This document shows, piece after piece, positions 17,810 through 27,836 of a stretch of 64,000 nt of DNA. Source of the stretch: Pseudomonas sp. FP453. GTDB taxonomy: Bacteria; Pseudomonadota; Gammaproteobacteria; Pseudomonadales; Pseudomonadaceae. Each line of letters opens with the position of its first letter. Within the stretch, counting starts at the first letter, position 1. A model generated the notes under the pieces. It saw only the letters and a program-made list of their open reading frames with translations. It had not been told where the DNA came from and ran no database searches. Location of the stretch: NCBI RefSeq assembly GCF_030687495.1, contig NZ_CP117435.1, forward strand, positions 806,001 to 870,000, given 5' to 3'. The position numbers and the translations under genes were made by a program.

Positions 17810-19228
17810 TTAAGGCATCACCGGCGGCAAATACTTCAACGTCGTCCCCAACGCCCACAGCAGAAACAACACCAACGGCGTATGCACCAGCAACTGCACA
17901 AACGAAAACCCGATCAGATCCCGCGCCTTCAACCCCAGCACGCCCAATAGCGGCAGCATATAGAACGGGTTGATCAGGTTCGGCAGCGCTTCGGCCGCGT
18001 TGTAGATCTGCACCGCCCAGCCCCGGTGATATTGCAGGTCATTGGCCACCTGCATCACATACGGCGCTTCGATGATCCACTTGCCACCGCCCGATGGAAT
18101 AAAGAAGCCCAGCACCGCCGAATAAACGCCCATCAGCAGCGCGTAGGTGTCATGGGAGGCGATCGACGTAAAGAACGTGGAGATGTGGTGCGCCAGGGTC
18201 TGGCCATCGCCGCCCTTGACCACGGTCATCAGCGCCGCAATCGAGCCGTACAGCGGGAACTGGATCAGCACGCCGGTGGTGGTCGGCACTGCCCGCGCCA
18301 CTGCATCGAGGAAACTGCGCGGGCGCCAGTGCAGCAGGGCACCGACCATGATGAACAGAAAGTTATAGGTGTTCAGTCCCGAAATCGCGCTGATCGCCGG
18401 TTTGGTCGAGAACTCATGGAACAGCCAACCCGCCGCCAGCAGCGCCAGCAGGATGGTCAGCAGCGGGCTGTGTTCCAGCCATTCGCCAGGGCGTGTCGGC
18501 GCTTGCAGCTTGGGCAGGTTGAACGCCGGGTCAACGCCACAGGCCTTGGCATCCCGCGCGCTGTTCGGGCCTGGCGCGGTGGCGTAGGCGATAATCAGCG
18601 ACACCACGATCAGCGCCAGCAACAGCACGCCGGATTGCCACAGGAAGATCGTGTCGGTGAACGGGATCACCCCGGTGATCGACAGGATCGACGGCGGCAA
18701 ACTCGCCGGGTTGGCTTGCAGCTGCGCCGCCGATGACGACAGCCCCAACGCCCACACGGCACCCAGGCCCAAGTAAGCCGCGGCGCCGGCCGCGCGGTAA
18801 TCCATGCGCAAACCCGTGCGCCGCGCCAATGCGCGCACCAGCAAGCCGCCGAACACCAGGGACAAACCCCAGTTGAGCAGGGACGCCACCATGGAGATCA
18901 ACGCCACCCAGGCCACGGCCGAGCGGCCGTTCTTCGGGATACGCGCCAGCCGGTCAATCAGCTTCACCGCCGGCGGCGAGCTGGCCACCACATACCCACC
19001 GATCACCACAAACGCCATCTGCATGGTGAACGGGATCAGGCTCCAGAACCCATCGCCAAAGGCCTTGGCCGCCTCGGTCGGGGCAGCGCCCATGCCCAGG
19101 GTCGCTACCGCGACAATGATCACGGCGAGGGCGGCAAACACCCAAGAATCGGGAAACCAGCGTTCGGCGAAGTTGGAGCAGCGCAGGGCAAAGCGGGCAT
19201 AGCGGCTTTCTTCGATAGCATCGGCCAC
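17810..19228 (-). CDS. AtoE-type short-chain fatty acid transporter
   Basis: A 472-aa polytopic membrane protein of the AtoE/TIGR00366 family of short-chain fatty acid transporters. It has about ten to twelve hydrophobic segments. Family phrases include FAERWFPDSWVFAALAVIIV at the N-terminus and FIPSGGGKWIIEAPYVM near residue 375. The GTG start at 19228 has AGAGGA upstream. No acyl-CoA transferase (atoDA) genes are adjacent, so the substrate is inferred only from the family. It is transcribed alone, divergent from the MFS gene at 19414. Confidence 0.82.
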   Translation of the reverse strand: MADAIEESRYARFALRCSNFAERWFPDSWVFAALAVIIVAVATLGMGAAPTEAAKAFGDGFWSLIPFTMQMAFVVIGGYVVASSPPAVKLIDRLARIPKNGRSAVAWVALISMVASLLNWGLSLVFGGLLVRALARRTGLRMDYRAAGAAAYLGLGAVWALGLSSSAAQLQANPASLPPSILSITGVIPFTDTIFLWQSGVLLLALIVVSLIIAYATAPGPNSARDAKACGVDPAFNLPKLQAPTRPGEWLEHSPLLTILLALLAAGWLFHEFSTKPAISAISGLNTYNFLFIMVGALLHWRPRSFLDAVARAVPTTTGVLIQFPLYGSIAALMTVVKGGDGQTLAHHISTFFTSIASHDTYALLMGVYSAVLGFFIPSGGGKWIIEAPYVMQVANDLQYHRGWAVQIYNAAEALPNLINPFYMLPLLGVLGLKARDLIGFSFVQLLVHTPLVLFLLWALGTTLKYLPPVMP

Positions 19229-19413
19229 GAGTCATTCCTCTTGTATTTATTATGGGGCAGGCAATTTTTCGGCATGTTCCGCTACGGCCATTGATATGGG
19301 AATGCAGTTATCTTCATCGATCCATGAGGAAAACAAATATATCTGCGGCGATTGCCATCATCCGGTCCAGCTCATAACCTGCACGCCATTTTGTCTGTCT
19401 GCCGAGCCTTCAC

Positions 19414-20703
19414 ATGACTGCCACCCTTGCCCCCCAGGCGCAGCGCTTTTCCCGCTCCGACTACAAAACCCTGGGCCTGGCCGCCCTGGGCGGGGCCTTG
19501 GAAATCTACGACTTCATCATCTTCGTGTTCTTTGCGCTGACCTTGAGCCAACTGTTTTTCCCCCCGGAAATGCCCGAGTGGCTGCGCCTGCTGCAAAGCT
19601 TCGGCATCTTCGTCACCGGCTACCTGGCGCGCCCGTTGGGCGGCATCCTGATGGCGCACTTCGCCGACCACCTGGGACGCAAGCGCGTTTTCAGCCTGAG
19701 CATCCTGATGATGGCGCTGCCGTGCTTGCTGATTGGCATCATGCCGACCTACGCGCAAATCGGTTATTTCGCACCGCTGATCTTGCTGTTTCTGCGCGTG
19801 CTGCAAGGCGCCGCCGTCGGCGGAGAAGTGCCCAGCGCCTGGACCTTCGTCGCCGAACACGCACCGGTTCATCACCGTGGCTACGCGTTGGGTTTCCTAC
19901 AAGCCGGCCTGACCTTCGGCTACCTGCTGGGTGCGCTCACCGCCACGCTGCTGGCGCAAATCTTCACGGCTGCCGAGATCCTCGACTACGCCTGGCGTTT
20001 CCCCTTCCTGCTCGGCGGTGTGTTCGGCGTAATCGGCGTATGGCTGCGCCGCTGGCTCAGCGAAACCCCGGTGTTCCTCGAAATGCAGGCCCGCCGCCAG
20101 GCCGCCGCCGAACTGCCGCTGCGCACCGTGCTGCGCGACCACCGCGCCGTGCTGCTGCCGGCGATGATCCTCACCTGCGTACTCACCTCCGCCGTCGTAG
20201 TGCTGGTGGTCATCACCCCGACCATGATGCAAAAAACCTTCGGCATGAGCCCCAGCCACACCTTCGCCTTGAGCGCCCTGGGCATCGTCTTCCTCAACAT
20301 CGGCTGCGTCCTTGCCGGCCTGTTGGTGGACCGCATCGGCGCCTGGCGCGCGGTACTGGTCTACAGCCTGCTGTTGCCGGTGGGAATTGCGCTGCTGTAC
20401 GCCAGCCTGATCAACGGCGGCCTCTGGCTCGGCGCGGCGTATGCCTTGGCGGGCCTGAGCTGTGGCGTAGTGGGCGCGGTGCCGTCGGTGATGGTCGGGC
20501 TGTTCCCGGCACCGGTGCGGGTGTCGGGGATTTCCTTTACCTACAACATTGCCTACGCGCTGTGGGCGAGTACCACGCCACTGTTGTTGATTGCGTTGAT
20601 GCCGACGAGCCCGTGGATTTGCGTGGGGTATTGCGTGGTGATGGGGGCAGTGGGGGCAGGGTGTGTGGCGTTGTTTGGCAAGCGCCACACATTGGCTTCC
20701 TAG
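19414..20703 (+). CDS. MFS transporter, metabolite:H+ symporter type
   Basis: A 429-aa major facilitator protein with 12 predicted helices. The N-terminal phrase YDFIIFVFFALTLSQLFFP and the loop 2-3 motif HFADHLGRKRVF are typical of the metabolite:proton symporter (ProP/KgtP/citrate) family. The loop GRKR is the classical MFS motif A. It stands alone, ending 3 bp before the convergent GntP-family gene. The substrate is unknown; organic acids or osmolytes are typical. Confidence 0.83.
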   Translation: MTATLAPQAQRFSRSDYKTLGLAALGGALEIYDFIIFVFFALTLSQLFFPPEMPEWLRLLQSFGIFVTGYLARPLGGILMAHFADHLGRKRVFSLSILMMALPCLLIGIMPTYAQIGYFAPLILLFLRVLQGAAVGGEVPSAWTFVAEHAPVHHRGYALGFLQAGLTFGYLLGALTATLLAQIFTAAEILDYAWRFPFLLGGVFGVIGVWLRRWLSETPVFLEMQARRQAAAELPLRTVLRDHRAVLLPAMILTCVLTSAVVVLVVITPTMMQKTFGMSPSHTFALSALGIVFLNIGCVLAGLLVDRIGAWRAVLVYSLLLPVGIALLYASLINGGLWLGAAYALAGLSCGVVGAVPSVMVGLFPAPVRVSGISFTYNIAYALWASTTPLLLIALMPTSPWICVGYCVVMGAVGAGCVALFGKRHTLAS

Positions 20704-20706
20704 GGA

Positions 20707-22077
20707 TTAAGTCAGGAAGTGCCAGAGCAGCAACGTACCTATCAGCCCGACGACTGAAACGATGGTCTGCAACACCGACCACACCCAAATCGTCTGCTTC
20801 AACTGCAACCCAAAATACTCCCGCACCATCCAGAACCCAGCATCGTTCACGTGGCAAAAGAACACCGACCCCGCGCCAATCGCCAGTGCCACCAGTGAAC
20901 TCTGCGTCGCCGCCAACCCCGCCATCATCGGTGCAAGGATGCCCGCCGTTGTGGTGGTGGCAACCGTCGCCGAGCCGGTGGCCTGGCGCAGGGCCACGGC
21001 GATCAGCCAGGCCAGCAACAGGTACGGCATGTGGGCGCCTTCGGCGACCTTGCTGATGGTCTGGCTGACGCCCGCATCCAGCAGCGTTTGCTTGAGGCCG
21101 CCGCCGGCGCCGATGGTCAGCAGCAGTACGGCGATGGGGGCGAGGGCTTTGCGCAGGGTGTTGCCGACGTCCGCACGCGGCATGCCAGCGGCCCAGCCCA
21201 GGCAGATGACGGCGGCGATCACGGCCAGGCCGAGGGCGATCAGCGGTTCGCCGAGAAATTTCAGCGTCAGCGCCACTGGGTTTTCCGGCGCCATGGCGAC
21301 TTTGGCCAAGGTGCTGCCGAGCATCAGGATCACCGGCAACAAGATGATCAGCAACGACGCCCCAAAGCTCGGTTGGCGCGGCGCCTTGGGCGGGGCGCTG
21401 AACAGCGCGCCGATGTCGGCCGGTTCATCCACGTGCAGGCGTTTGGACAGCCAGTTGCCGTAGATCGGCCCGGCCAGAATGACCGCCGGCACCGCCAGGC
21501 AAAAGCCCAGCAACATGGTCAGGCCCAGGTCGGCGTGCAGCGCACCCACCGCAATCAGCGGCCCCGGGTGCGGTGGCATCAGGGCGTGCAGGGTGGTCAT
21601 GCCCGCCAGTGCCGGGATGGCGATCTTCAACAGTGGCTGGTTCGAACGCTTGGCCATCACAAAGATGATCGGCACCATCATCACCAGGCCCACTTCAAAG
21701 AACAGCGGCAAGCCGATCACCATGGCCACCAATGCCATCACCCACGGCAACGCCTTGCCCTTGCCCAGCCCGAGCAGGGTAGTGGCGATACGGTCGGCCG
21801 CGCCGGATTCGGCCATCAGCGCGCCGAGCATCGAGCCCAGGGCAATGATGATCCCGGCTTCACCGAGGATCGCCCCGGCGCCCTTGCTGAACGCCTTGGC
21901 CACGTCTTCCGGCGGCAGCCCGGCGCCGACGCCGGCAATAAAGGTGCCGATCAGGATCGACAGAAACGGCGGCAACTTGGTCGCGCTGATCAGCACGATG
22001 ATGCTGGCAATGGCCAGCAGGACGCAGAGCATGAGGCGGGTGTCGTGAACCATCCACGCGGCAGTCGATAACTCCAA
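20707..22077 (-). CDS. GntP-family gluconate/organic-acid permease
   Basis: A 456-aa permease of the gluconate:H+ symporter (GntP) family with 12-14 hydrophobic segments. Family phrases include GSMLGALMAESGAADRIA, PLFFEVGLVMMVPIIF and HALMPPHPGPLIA. The start is a TTG at 22077: AAGGAG sits 7 nt ahead of it, whereas the first ATG (22053) has no site at a usable distance. No gluconokinase or gntR regulator is next to it. It is divergent from czcC across a 242-bp gap. Confidence 0.87.
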   Translation of the reverse strand: MELSTAAWMVHDTRLMLCVLLAIASIIVLISATKLPPFLSILIGTFIAGVGAGLPPEDVAKAFSKGAGAILGEAGIIIALGSMLGALMAESGAADRIATTLLGLGKGKALPWVMALVAMVIGLPLFFEVGLVMMVPIIFVMAKRSNQPLLKIAIPALAGMTTLHALMPPHPGPLIAVGALHADLGLTMLLGFCLAVPAVILAGPIYGNWLSKRLHVDEPADIGALFSAPPKAPRQPSFGASLLIILLPVILMLGSTLAKVAMAPENPVALTLKFLGEPLIALGLAVIAAVICLGWAAGMPRADVGNTLRKALAPIAVLLLTIGAGGGLKQTLLDAGVSQTISKVAEGAHMPYLLLAWLIAVALRQATGSATVATTTTAGILAPMMAGLAATQSSLVALAIGAGSVFFCHVNDAGFWMVREYFGLQLKQTIWVWSVLQTIVSVVGLIGTLLLWHFLT

Positions 22078-22319
22078 GACGGGACTCCTTATCGAACAGG
22101 TTGGGAAAATTGTTTCTTTTTGTTTCCTGCTCGAAAAGCATACCTGATACCGCGCTGGCCCAGTGCGGGTGTGCCGTTTTGGTGCGATCAGCGGCGCTTG
22201 CCTTCAATGCCCGGTCCAGAGCCATTGCTGTCGGATTTGTAATCTTTGCTCCACGGCCCTGATAAGTCGCGAACGCTACATTCCACCCGCTTGTACTTCA
22301 TGGGCGTGGAACTCTTGAT

Positions 22320-23531
22320 ATGCCAATTTCCGTTAGAAACCTTGTGGGGGCGACGCTGTTGTGGGTGGCCACCAGCGCTGCCCAGGCGCAATCCCTTACG
22401 CTTGATTCAGCGTTGCAGAGCGCCTTCGCCAATAACCCCGACCTGGCCGCTGCGCAGTGGGAAATCGATATTGCCCAGGGCGGCCGTCAGCAAGCCGGGC
22501 TGATCCCCAACCCGGTGCTGTCCGTGGATGCTGAAGACACCCGCCGCGACACGCGCACCACAGGCGTCAAACTGAGCCAGACCCTGGAACTGGGCGGCAA
22601 GCGTGGTGCGCGCATCGATGTGGCCACTCGCGCCCAGGACGCCGCCGCGCTGACCCTGGAGCAGCGCCGCAACACCCTGCGTGCTGATGTGATCGACAGC
22701 TACTACAGCGCCCTGCGGGCTCAGGAACGCCTTGACCTGGCCCAACGTTCTCTGGCCTTGGCCGAGCGCGGACTGGTGGTTGCCAACGCTCGCGTGACAG
22801 CGGGCAAAACCTCTCCCGTGGAAGCCACCCGCGCCCAGGTGCAATTGTCGGAAATTCGCCTGGAACTCAACCGCGCACAAATGGGCCTCACCGACGCCTA
22901 TCGCCGCCTGGCCGCCAGCACCGGTAGCGCCACAGTCGAGTTTCAGGCTGTCGCCACGCAAGGCCTGCCTCAGCTTCCCGCTGCCCAGTTGCTGGCGCGC
23001 CTCGAACAAACCGCCGAATTGCGCCTGGCTGAGCTGCAAATCCTGCAAGGCGAAGCCAGCGTCGGCCTGGAAAAAGCCCAGCGTATTCCTGACCTCGACG
23101 TGTCCATCGGCAGCCAATACGACGCCGGCGCGCGCGAGCGGGTGAACCTGGTGGGCGTGTCGATGCCGCTGCCGCTGTTCAACCGCAACCAGGGCAACGT
23201 GCTCGCCGCCAGCCGCCGCGCCGACCAGGCCCGCGACCTGCGCAACGCCACCGAACTGCGCCTGCGCACCGAAACCCGCCAGGCCCTGGACCTGTGGCAA
23301 ACCGCGAACAGCGAAGTGCGCGCCTTCAACCAACAGATCCTGCCCGCCGCCCAAAGCGCGGTGGACAGCGCCACCCGTGGTTTCGAGATGGGCAAGTTCA
23401 ACTTCCTCGACGTGCTCGACGCCCAGCGCACCCTGATCGCCGCCCGCACCCAATACCTCGTTGCCACCGCCCAGGCCACCGACGCCTGGGTGCGCATCGA
23501 ACGGATTTACGGCGACCTCGCCCGCTTTTGA
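22320..23531 (+). CDS. czcC: CzcC-like outer-membrane efflux protein (TolC family)
   Basis: A 403-aa outer-membrane factor with a signal peptide (VGATLLWVATSAAQAQS, cleavage near residue 24) and two TolC-type repeats of amphipathic helices. Phrases such as ALRAQERLDLAQRSLALAERG and GKFNFLDVLDAQRTLIAART are typical. As first gene of czcCBA it forms the outer-membrane exit of a heavy-metal RND pump. It is followed after 18 bp by czcB. Metal specificity (Co, Zn, Cd) is inferred from the partner CzcA. Confidence 0.89.
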   Translation: MPISVRNLVGATLLWVATSAAQAQSLTLDSALQSAFANNPDLAAAQWEIDIAQGGRQQAGLIPNPVLSVDAEDTRRDTRTTGVKLSQTLELGGKRGARIDVATRAQDAAALTLEQRRNTLRADVIDSYYSALRAQERLDLAQRSLALAERGLVVANARVTAGKTSPVEATRAQVQLSEIRLELNRAQMGLTDAYRRLAASTGSATVEFQAVATQGLPQLPAAQLLARLEQTAELRLAELQILQGEASVGLEKAQRIPDLDVSIGSQYDAGARERVNLVGVSMPLPLFNRNQGNVLAASRRADQARDLRNATELRLRTETRQALDLWQTANSEVRAFNQQILPAAQSAVDSATRGFEMGKFNFLDVLDAQRTLIAARTQYLVATAQATDAWVRIERIYGDLARF

Positions 23532-23549
23532 TTTTTCCTGGAGTCCTCT

Positions 23550-24653
23550 ATGCACAACACATATGGCGTGGCGCTCGCCGTCGCCTTGAGCCTGATGCTG
23601 GCGGGTTTTGCCAGCGCCGATGAAGAAGGCGAACTTGAACTCAGCGAGCAGCAGATCCAGGCCGCCGGGATTCAATTGGCCCAGGCACAACCGCGTTCCC
23701 TCAGCACGCTGCTGACGCTGCCGGCCGAGGTGCGCTTTGACGAAGACCGCACCTCGCACATCGTCCCGCGTGCGGCGGGCGTGGTAGAGGCGGTGCGGGT
23801 CAACCTCGGCCAGGCGGTGAAAAAAGGGGAGTTGCTGGCGGTAATCGCCAGCCAGCAGATCTCCGACCAGCGCAGTGAACTGGCCGCCAGCGAACGCCGG
23901 GTCGAGCTGGCCCGCACCACCTTCCAGCGCGAGCGCCAGTTGTGGCAGGACAAGATCTCCGCCGAGCAGGATTACCTGCTGGCGCGGCAAACCCTGCAAG
24001 AAGCCGAAATCGCCCTGAACAACGCCCGGCAAAAGATGAAAGCCTTGAGCGGCAGTGCCGTGCTGGCCGGTGGAAATCGCTACGAACTGCGTGCGCCGTT
24101 TGCCGGTGTGGTGGTGGAAAAGCACCTCGGCGTCGGCGAAGTGGTCAGCGAAACCAGCAACGCCTTTACCCTCTCGGACCTGTCCCAGGTGTGGGTCACC
24201 TTTGGCGTGTTTCCCAAGGACTTGAACAAGGTACGCGTCGGCAAGCCGGTGAAAGTCAGCTCCACCGAAATGGGCACTGAAGTCAGCGGCACCGTGGCCT
24301 ACGTCGGCAACCTGCTCGGCGAACAGACGCGCACCGCCACCGTTCGCGTCAGCGTACCCAACCCCGACGATGCCTGGCGCCCCGGCTTGTTTGTCAGCGT
24401 GCAACTGGCCACCGAGACCTTCCAGGCCAAGGTCAGCGTGCCCCAGGAAGCGATCCAGACCGTCGAGGACAAACCCTCGGTGTTCGAGCGCACCGAGCAT
24501 GGTTTTGTCACCCGTCACCTTGAGTTAGGCGTGAGCGAAAACGGCTACGTCGAAGTGCGAAAAGGCCTGGAAGCCGGCGCGCAAGTGGCGACGGTTGGCA
24601 GCTTCATCCTCAAGTCCGAACTGGGCAAAGGCTCGGCCGAGCACGCCCATTGA
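23550..24653 (+). CDS. czcB: CzcB-like periplasmic adaptor (membrane fusion protein)
   Basis: A 367-aa periplasmic adaptor with an N-terminal export signal (LAVALSLMLAGFASA), a barrel-sandwich (lipoyl-like) half near residue 70 (VVEAVRVNLGQAVKKGELLAVI), an alpha-helical hairpin near residues 105-165, and a beta-barrel. It links CzcA to CzcC. It is shorter than the founding CzcB of Cupriavidus and lacks that protein's extra metal-binding N-terminal region. GGAG precedes the ATG. Confidence 0.88.
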   Translation: MHNTYGVALAVALSLMLAGFASADEEGELELSEQQIQAAGIQLAQAQPRSLSTLLTLPAEVRFDEDRTSHIVPRAAGVVEAVRVNLGQAVKKGELLAVIASQQISDQRSELAASERRVELARTTFQRERQLWQDKISAEQDYLLARQTLQEAEIALNNARQKMKALSGSAVLAGGNRYELRAPFAGVVVEKHLGVGEVVSETSNAFTLSDLSQVWVTFGVFPKDLNKVRVGKPVKVSSTEMGTEVSGTVAYVGNLLGEQTRTATVRVSVPNPDDAWRPGLFVSVQLATETFQAKVSVPQEAIQTVEDKPSVFERTEHGFVTRHLELGVSENGYVEVRKGLEAGAQVATVGSFILKSELGKGSAEHAH

Positions 24654-24671
24654 TCCTGCGAGTGATTCCCC

Positions 24672-27600
24672 ATGTTTGAGCGCCTTATCCAATTCGCCAT
24701 CGAGCAGCGCATCATCGTGCTGCTGGCAGTGCTGTTGATGGCCGGTGTCGGCCTCGCCAGCTATCAGAAACTGCCGATCGACGCGGTGCCCGACATCACC
24801 AACGTGCAGGTGCAGATCAACTCGGCGGCGGCGGGCTTTTCACCGCTGGAAACCGAACAGCGCGTGACCTTTCCCATCGAAACCGCCATGGCCGGTTTGC
24901 CGGGCTTGCAGCAGACCCGTTCGCTGTCGCGCTCGGGGTTGTCCCAGGTGACGGTGATCTTCAAGGACGGTACCGACCTGTTCTTCGCCCGCCAACTGGT
25001 CAACGAGCGCCTGCAAGTGGCGCGGGAACAATTGCCCAGCGGCATTGAAACGGCGATGGGGCCGATTTCCACCGGGCTTGGGGAAATATTCCTATGGACC
25101 GTCGAGGCCGAAGACGGCGCACTCAAGGACGACGGCACGCCTTACACGCCGACCGACCTGCGGGTGATCCAGGACTGGATCATCAAGCCGCAACTGCGCA
25201 ACGTCCCCGGCGTGGCCGAGATCAATACCATCGGCGGCTTCGCCAAGGAATACCAGATTGCCCCGGACCCCAAGCGGCTGGCGGCCTACAACCTGACCTT
25301 GAACGACCTGGTCACCGCGCTGGAGCGCAACAACGCCAACGTCGGCGCCGGTTACATCGAGCGCAGCGGCGAACAATTGTTGATCCGCGCACCGGGGCAG
25401 GTGGCGTCCATCGACGACATCGCCAATATCGTCATCACCACGGCGGATGGCACGCCGATTCGCGTGCGCAATGTCGCCCAAGTCGACATTGGCCGTGAGA
25501 TGCGTACCGGCGCGGCCACCGAAAACGGCCGTGAGGTGGTACTGGGCACCGTCTTCATGCTGATCGGTGAAAACAGCCGCAGCGTGTCCCAGGCAGTGGC
25601 GAAAAAACTTGAAGAGATCAACCGTTCGCTGCCCGCAGGCGTGGTCGCGATTACAGTTTATGACCGCACCAACCTCGTCGAAAAAGCCATCGCCACCGTG
25701 AAGAAAAACCTCTTCGAGGGCGCGTTGCTGGTGGTGGCGGTGCTGTTCCTGTTTCTCGGCAATATCCGCGCGGCGTTGATCACCGCGATGGTGATTCCCC
25801 TGGCGATGCTGTTCACCTTTACCGGCATGTTTACCAACAAGGTCAGCGCCAACCTGATGAGCCTTGGCGCGCTGGATTTCGGCATCATCGTCGACGGCGC
25901 GGTGGTGATTGTCGAGAACGCCATCCGCCGCCTGGCCCACGCACAGCAACGCCATGGGCGTCTGTTGACCCGCAGCGAGCGCCTGCACGAGGTGTTTGCC
26001 GCCGCCAAGGAAGCGCGGCGCGCGCTGATCTTCGGGCAACTGATCATCATGGTGGTGTACCTGCCGATCTTCGCCCTCACCGGCGTGGCCGGGAAGATGT
26101 TCCATCCCATGGCCTTTACGGTGGTGATCGCCTTGTTGGGTGCGATGATTCTGTCGGTCACCTTTGTGCCGGCGGCGATTGCGTTGTTTGTCACCGGCAA
26201 GGTCAAGGAAGAAGAAAACCTGGTGATGCGCACCGCGCGCCGTGTCTATGCGCCGGTGCTGGACGGGGTCATGGCGCGCCGGCCGCTGGTGTTCGGCCTG
26301 GCGCTGCTGGCCATCATCGCCTCGGGCGTGGTCGCCAGCCGCATGGGCAGCGAGTTTATTCCCAGCCTCAGCGAAGGTGATTTCGCCCAGCAAGCCCTGC
26401 GGGTGCCCGGCACCAGCCTGACGCAGTCGGTGCAGATGCAACAACAGTTGGAAACCACCCTGATGGCCCAGGTCCCGGAAATCCTGCGGGTGTTTGCCCG
26501 TACCGGCACCGCGGAGATTGCTTCCGACCCGATGCCGCCGAATATTTCCGACAGCTACGTGATGCTTAAACCGAAGGAGCAATGGCCGGATCCAAACAAG
26601 TCCCGGGAAAGCCTGATCGCCGATATCCAACGGGCCAGTGCGATTGTGCCGGGCAGTGCGTACGAACTGTCGCAACCGATCCAGCTGCGCTTCAACGAGC
26701 TGATTTCCGGAGTGCGCAGTGATGTGGCGGTGAAGGTGTTCGGGGATGACATGGCGGTGCTCAACAAGACCGCTGAAGAAATCGCCGAAACGCTCAAGGG
26801 CCTCGAGGGCGCCTCGGAAGTCAAAGTGGAACAGACCTCCGGCCTGCCGGTGCTGACCATCAATATCGACCGCGACAAGGCCGCGCGTTTTGGCCTGAAT
26901 GTGGGTGATGTGCAGGACACCATTGCCGTCGCGGTCGGTGGGCGCCAGGCCGGAACGCTGTACGAAGGTGACCGGCGTTTTGACATGGTTGTGCGTTTGT
27001 CCGACGCGCTGCGCACCGATATCGACGGGTTGTCGCGGCTATTGATCCCGGTGCCAGGCAATGCGGCGGGGCAGTTGGGTTTTATCGCATTGTCCCAGGT
27101 GGCCAGCCTGGACCTGGTGCTTGGCCCCAACCAGATCAGTCGTGAAAACGGCAAGCGTTTGGTGATCGTCAGTGCCAACGTACGTGGGCGGGATATTGGC
27201 TCGTTTGTGGACGAAGCCGAGACGGCAATCCTCGAGAAGGTGAAGGTGCCGGCCGGTTACTGGACCACCTGGGGCGGCCAGTTCGAACAGCTGAAGGAAG
27301 CCTCCGAGCGCTTGCGCATCGTGGTGCCGGTGGCGCTGCTGCTGGTGTTCGGGCTGTTGTTCATGATGTTCAACAACCTCAAGGATGGGCTGCTGGTGTT
27401 TACCGGGATTCCGTTCGCGTTGACCGGTGGGATCATGGCGCTGTGGCTGCGGGATATTCCGCTGTCGATCTCGGCGGGTGTGGGATTTATCGCCCTGTCT
27501 GGCGTGGCGGTACTCAACGGGCTGGTGATGATTGCGTTTATCCGCAACCTGCGCGAAGAAGGGCGCTTATTGTCAGTGGCAATCAACGAAGGCGCGCTGA

Positions 27601-27803
27601 CCCGCTTGCGCCCGGTGTTGATGACCGCGCTGGTGGCCTCCCTCGGCTTTATCCCCATGGCGCTCGCCACCGGCACCGGCGCCGAGGTCCAGCGGCCGCT
27701 GGCAACGGTGGTGATCGGCGGGATTATCTCGTCGACGTTACTGACCCTGCTGGTGCTGCCAGCGCTGTATCAGTGGGCGCATCGCAAGGAGGAAGCTGAA
27801 TGA
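24672..27803 (+). CDS. czcA: CzcA-like heavy-metal RND efflux pump
   Basis: A 1043-aa inner-membrane RND transporter with 12 transmembrane segments and two large periplasmic loops. The TM4 motif DFGIIVDGAVVIVEN (near residue 405) is the signature of the divalent-cation HME group (Zn, Co, Cd), not the monovalent CusA group. GSEFIPSLSEGDFAQQALR near residue 560 is also typical of CzcA. It is the last gene of czcCBA. The protein is full length with no disruption. A long REP array separates it from the convergent czcRS genes. Confidence 0.92.
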   Translation: MFERLIQFAIEQRIIVLLAVLLMAGVGLASYQKLPIDAVPDITNVQVQINSAAAGFSPLETEQRVTFPIETAMAGLPGLQQTRSLSRSGLSQVTVIFKDGTDLFFARQLVNERLQVAREQLPSGIETAMGPISTGLGEIFLWTVEAEDGALKDDGTPYTPTDLRVIQDWIIKPQLRNVPGVAEINTIGGFAKEYQIAPDPKRLAAYNLTLNDLVTALERNNANVGAGYIERSGEQLLIRAPGQVASIDDIANIVITTADGTPIRVRNVAQVDIGREMRTGAATENGREVVLGTVFMLIGENSRSVSQAVAKKLEEINRSLPAGVVAITVYDRTNLVEKAIATVKKNLFEGALLVVAVLFLFLGNIRAALITAMVIPLAMLFTFTGMFTNKVSANLMSLGALDFGIIVDGAVVIVENAIRRLAHAQQRHGRLLTRSERLHEVFAAAKEARRALIFGQLIIMVVYLPIFALTGVAGKMFHPMAFTVVIALLGAMILSVTFVPAAIALFVTGKVKEEENLVMRTARRVYAPVLDGVMARRPLVFGLALLAIIASGVVASRMGSEFIPSLSEGDFAQQALRVPGTSLTQSVQMQQQLETTLMAQVPEILRVFARTGTAEIASDPMPPNISDSYVMLKPKEQWPDPNKSRESLIADIQRASAIVPGSAYELSQPIQLRFNELISGVRSDVAVKVFGDDMAVLNKTAEEIAETLKGLEGASEVKVEQTSGLPVLTINIDRDKAARFGLNVGDVQDTIAVAVGGRQAGTLYEGDRRFDMVVRLSDALRTDIDGLSRLLIPVPGNAAGQLGFIALSQVASLDLVLGPNQISRENGKRLVIVSANVRGRDIGSFVDEAETAILEKVKVPAGYWTTWGGQFEQLKEASERLRIVVPVALLLVFGLLFMMFNNLKDGLLVFTGIPFALTGGIMALWLRDIPLSISAGVGFIALSGVAVLNGLVMIAFIRNLREEGRLLSVAINEGALTRLRPVLMTALVASLGFIPMALATGTGAEVQRPLATVVIGGIISSTLLTLLVLPALYQWAHRKEEAE

Positions 27804-27836
27804 ACACCGCACAGCCTCTTTGAAATGCAATCAAAT

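Noticed and set aside
19296..21056. 586-aa plus-strand open frame across two genes
   Set aside because: It is Arg/Pro-rich out-of-frame translation of the MFS gene and the end of the GntP gene; no domain is seen.
22407..24518. 703-aa minus-strand open frame
   Set aside because: It is antisense to czcC and czcB.
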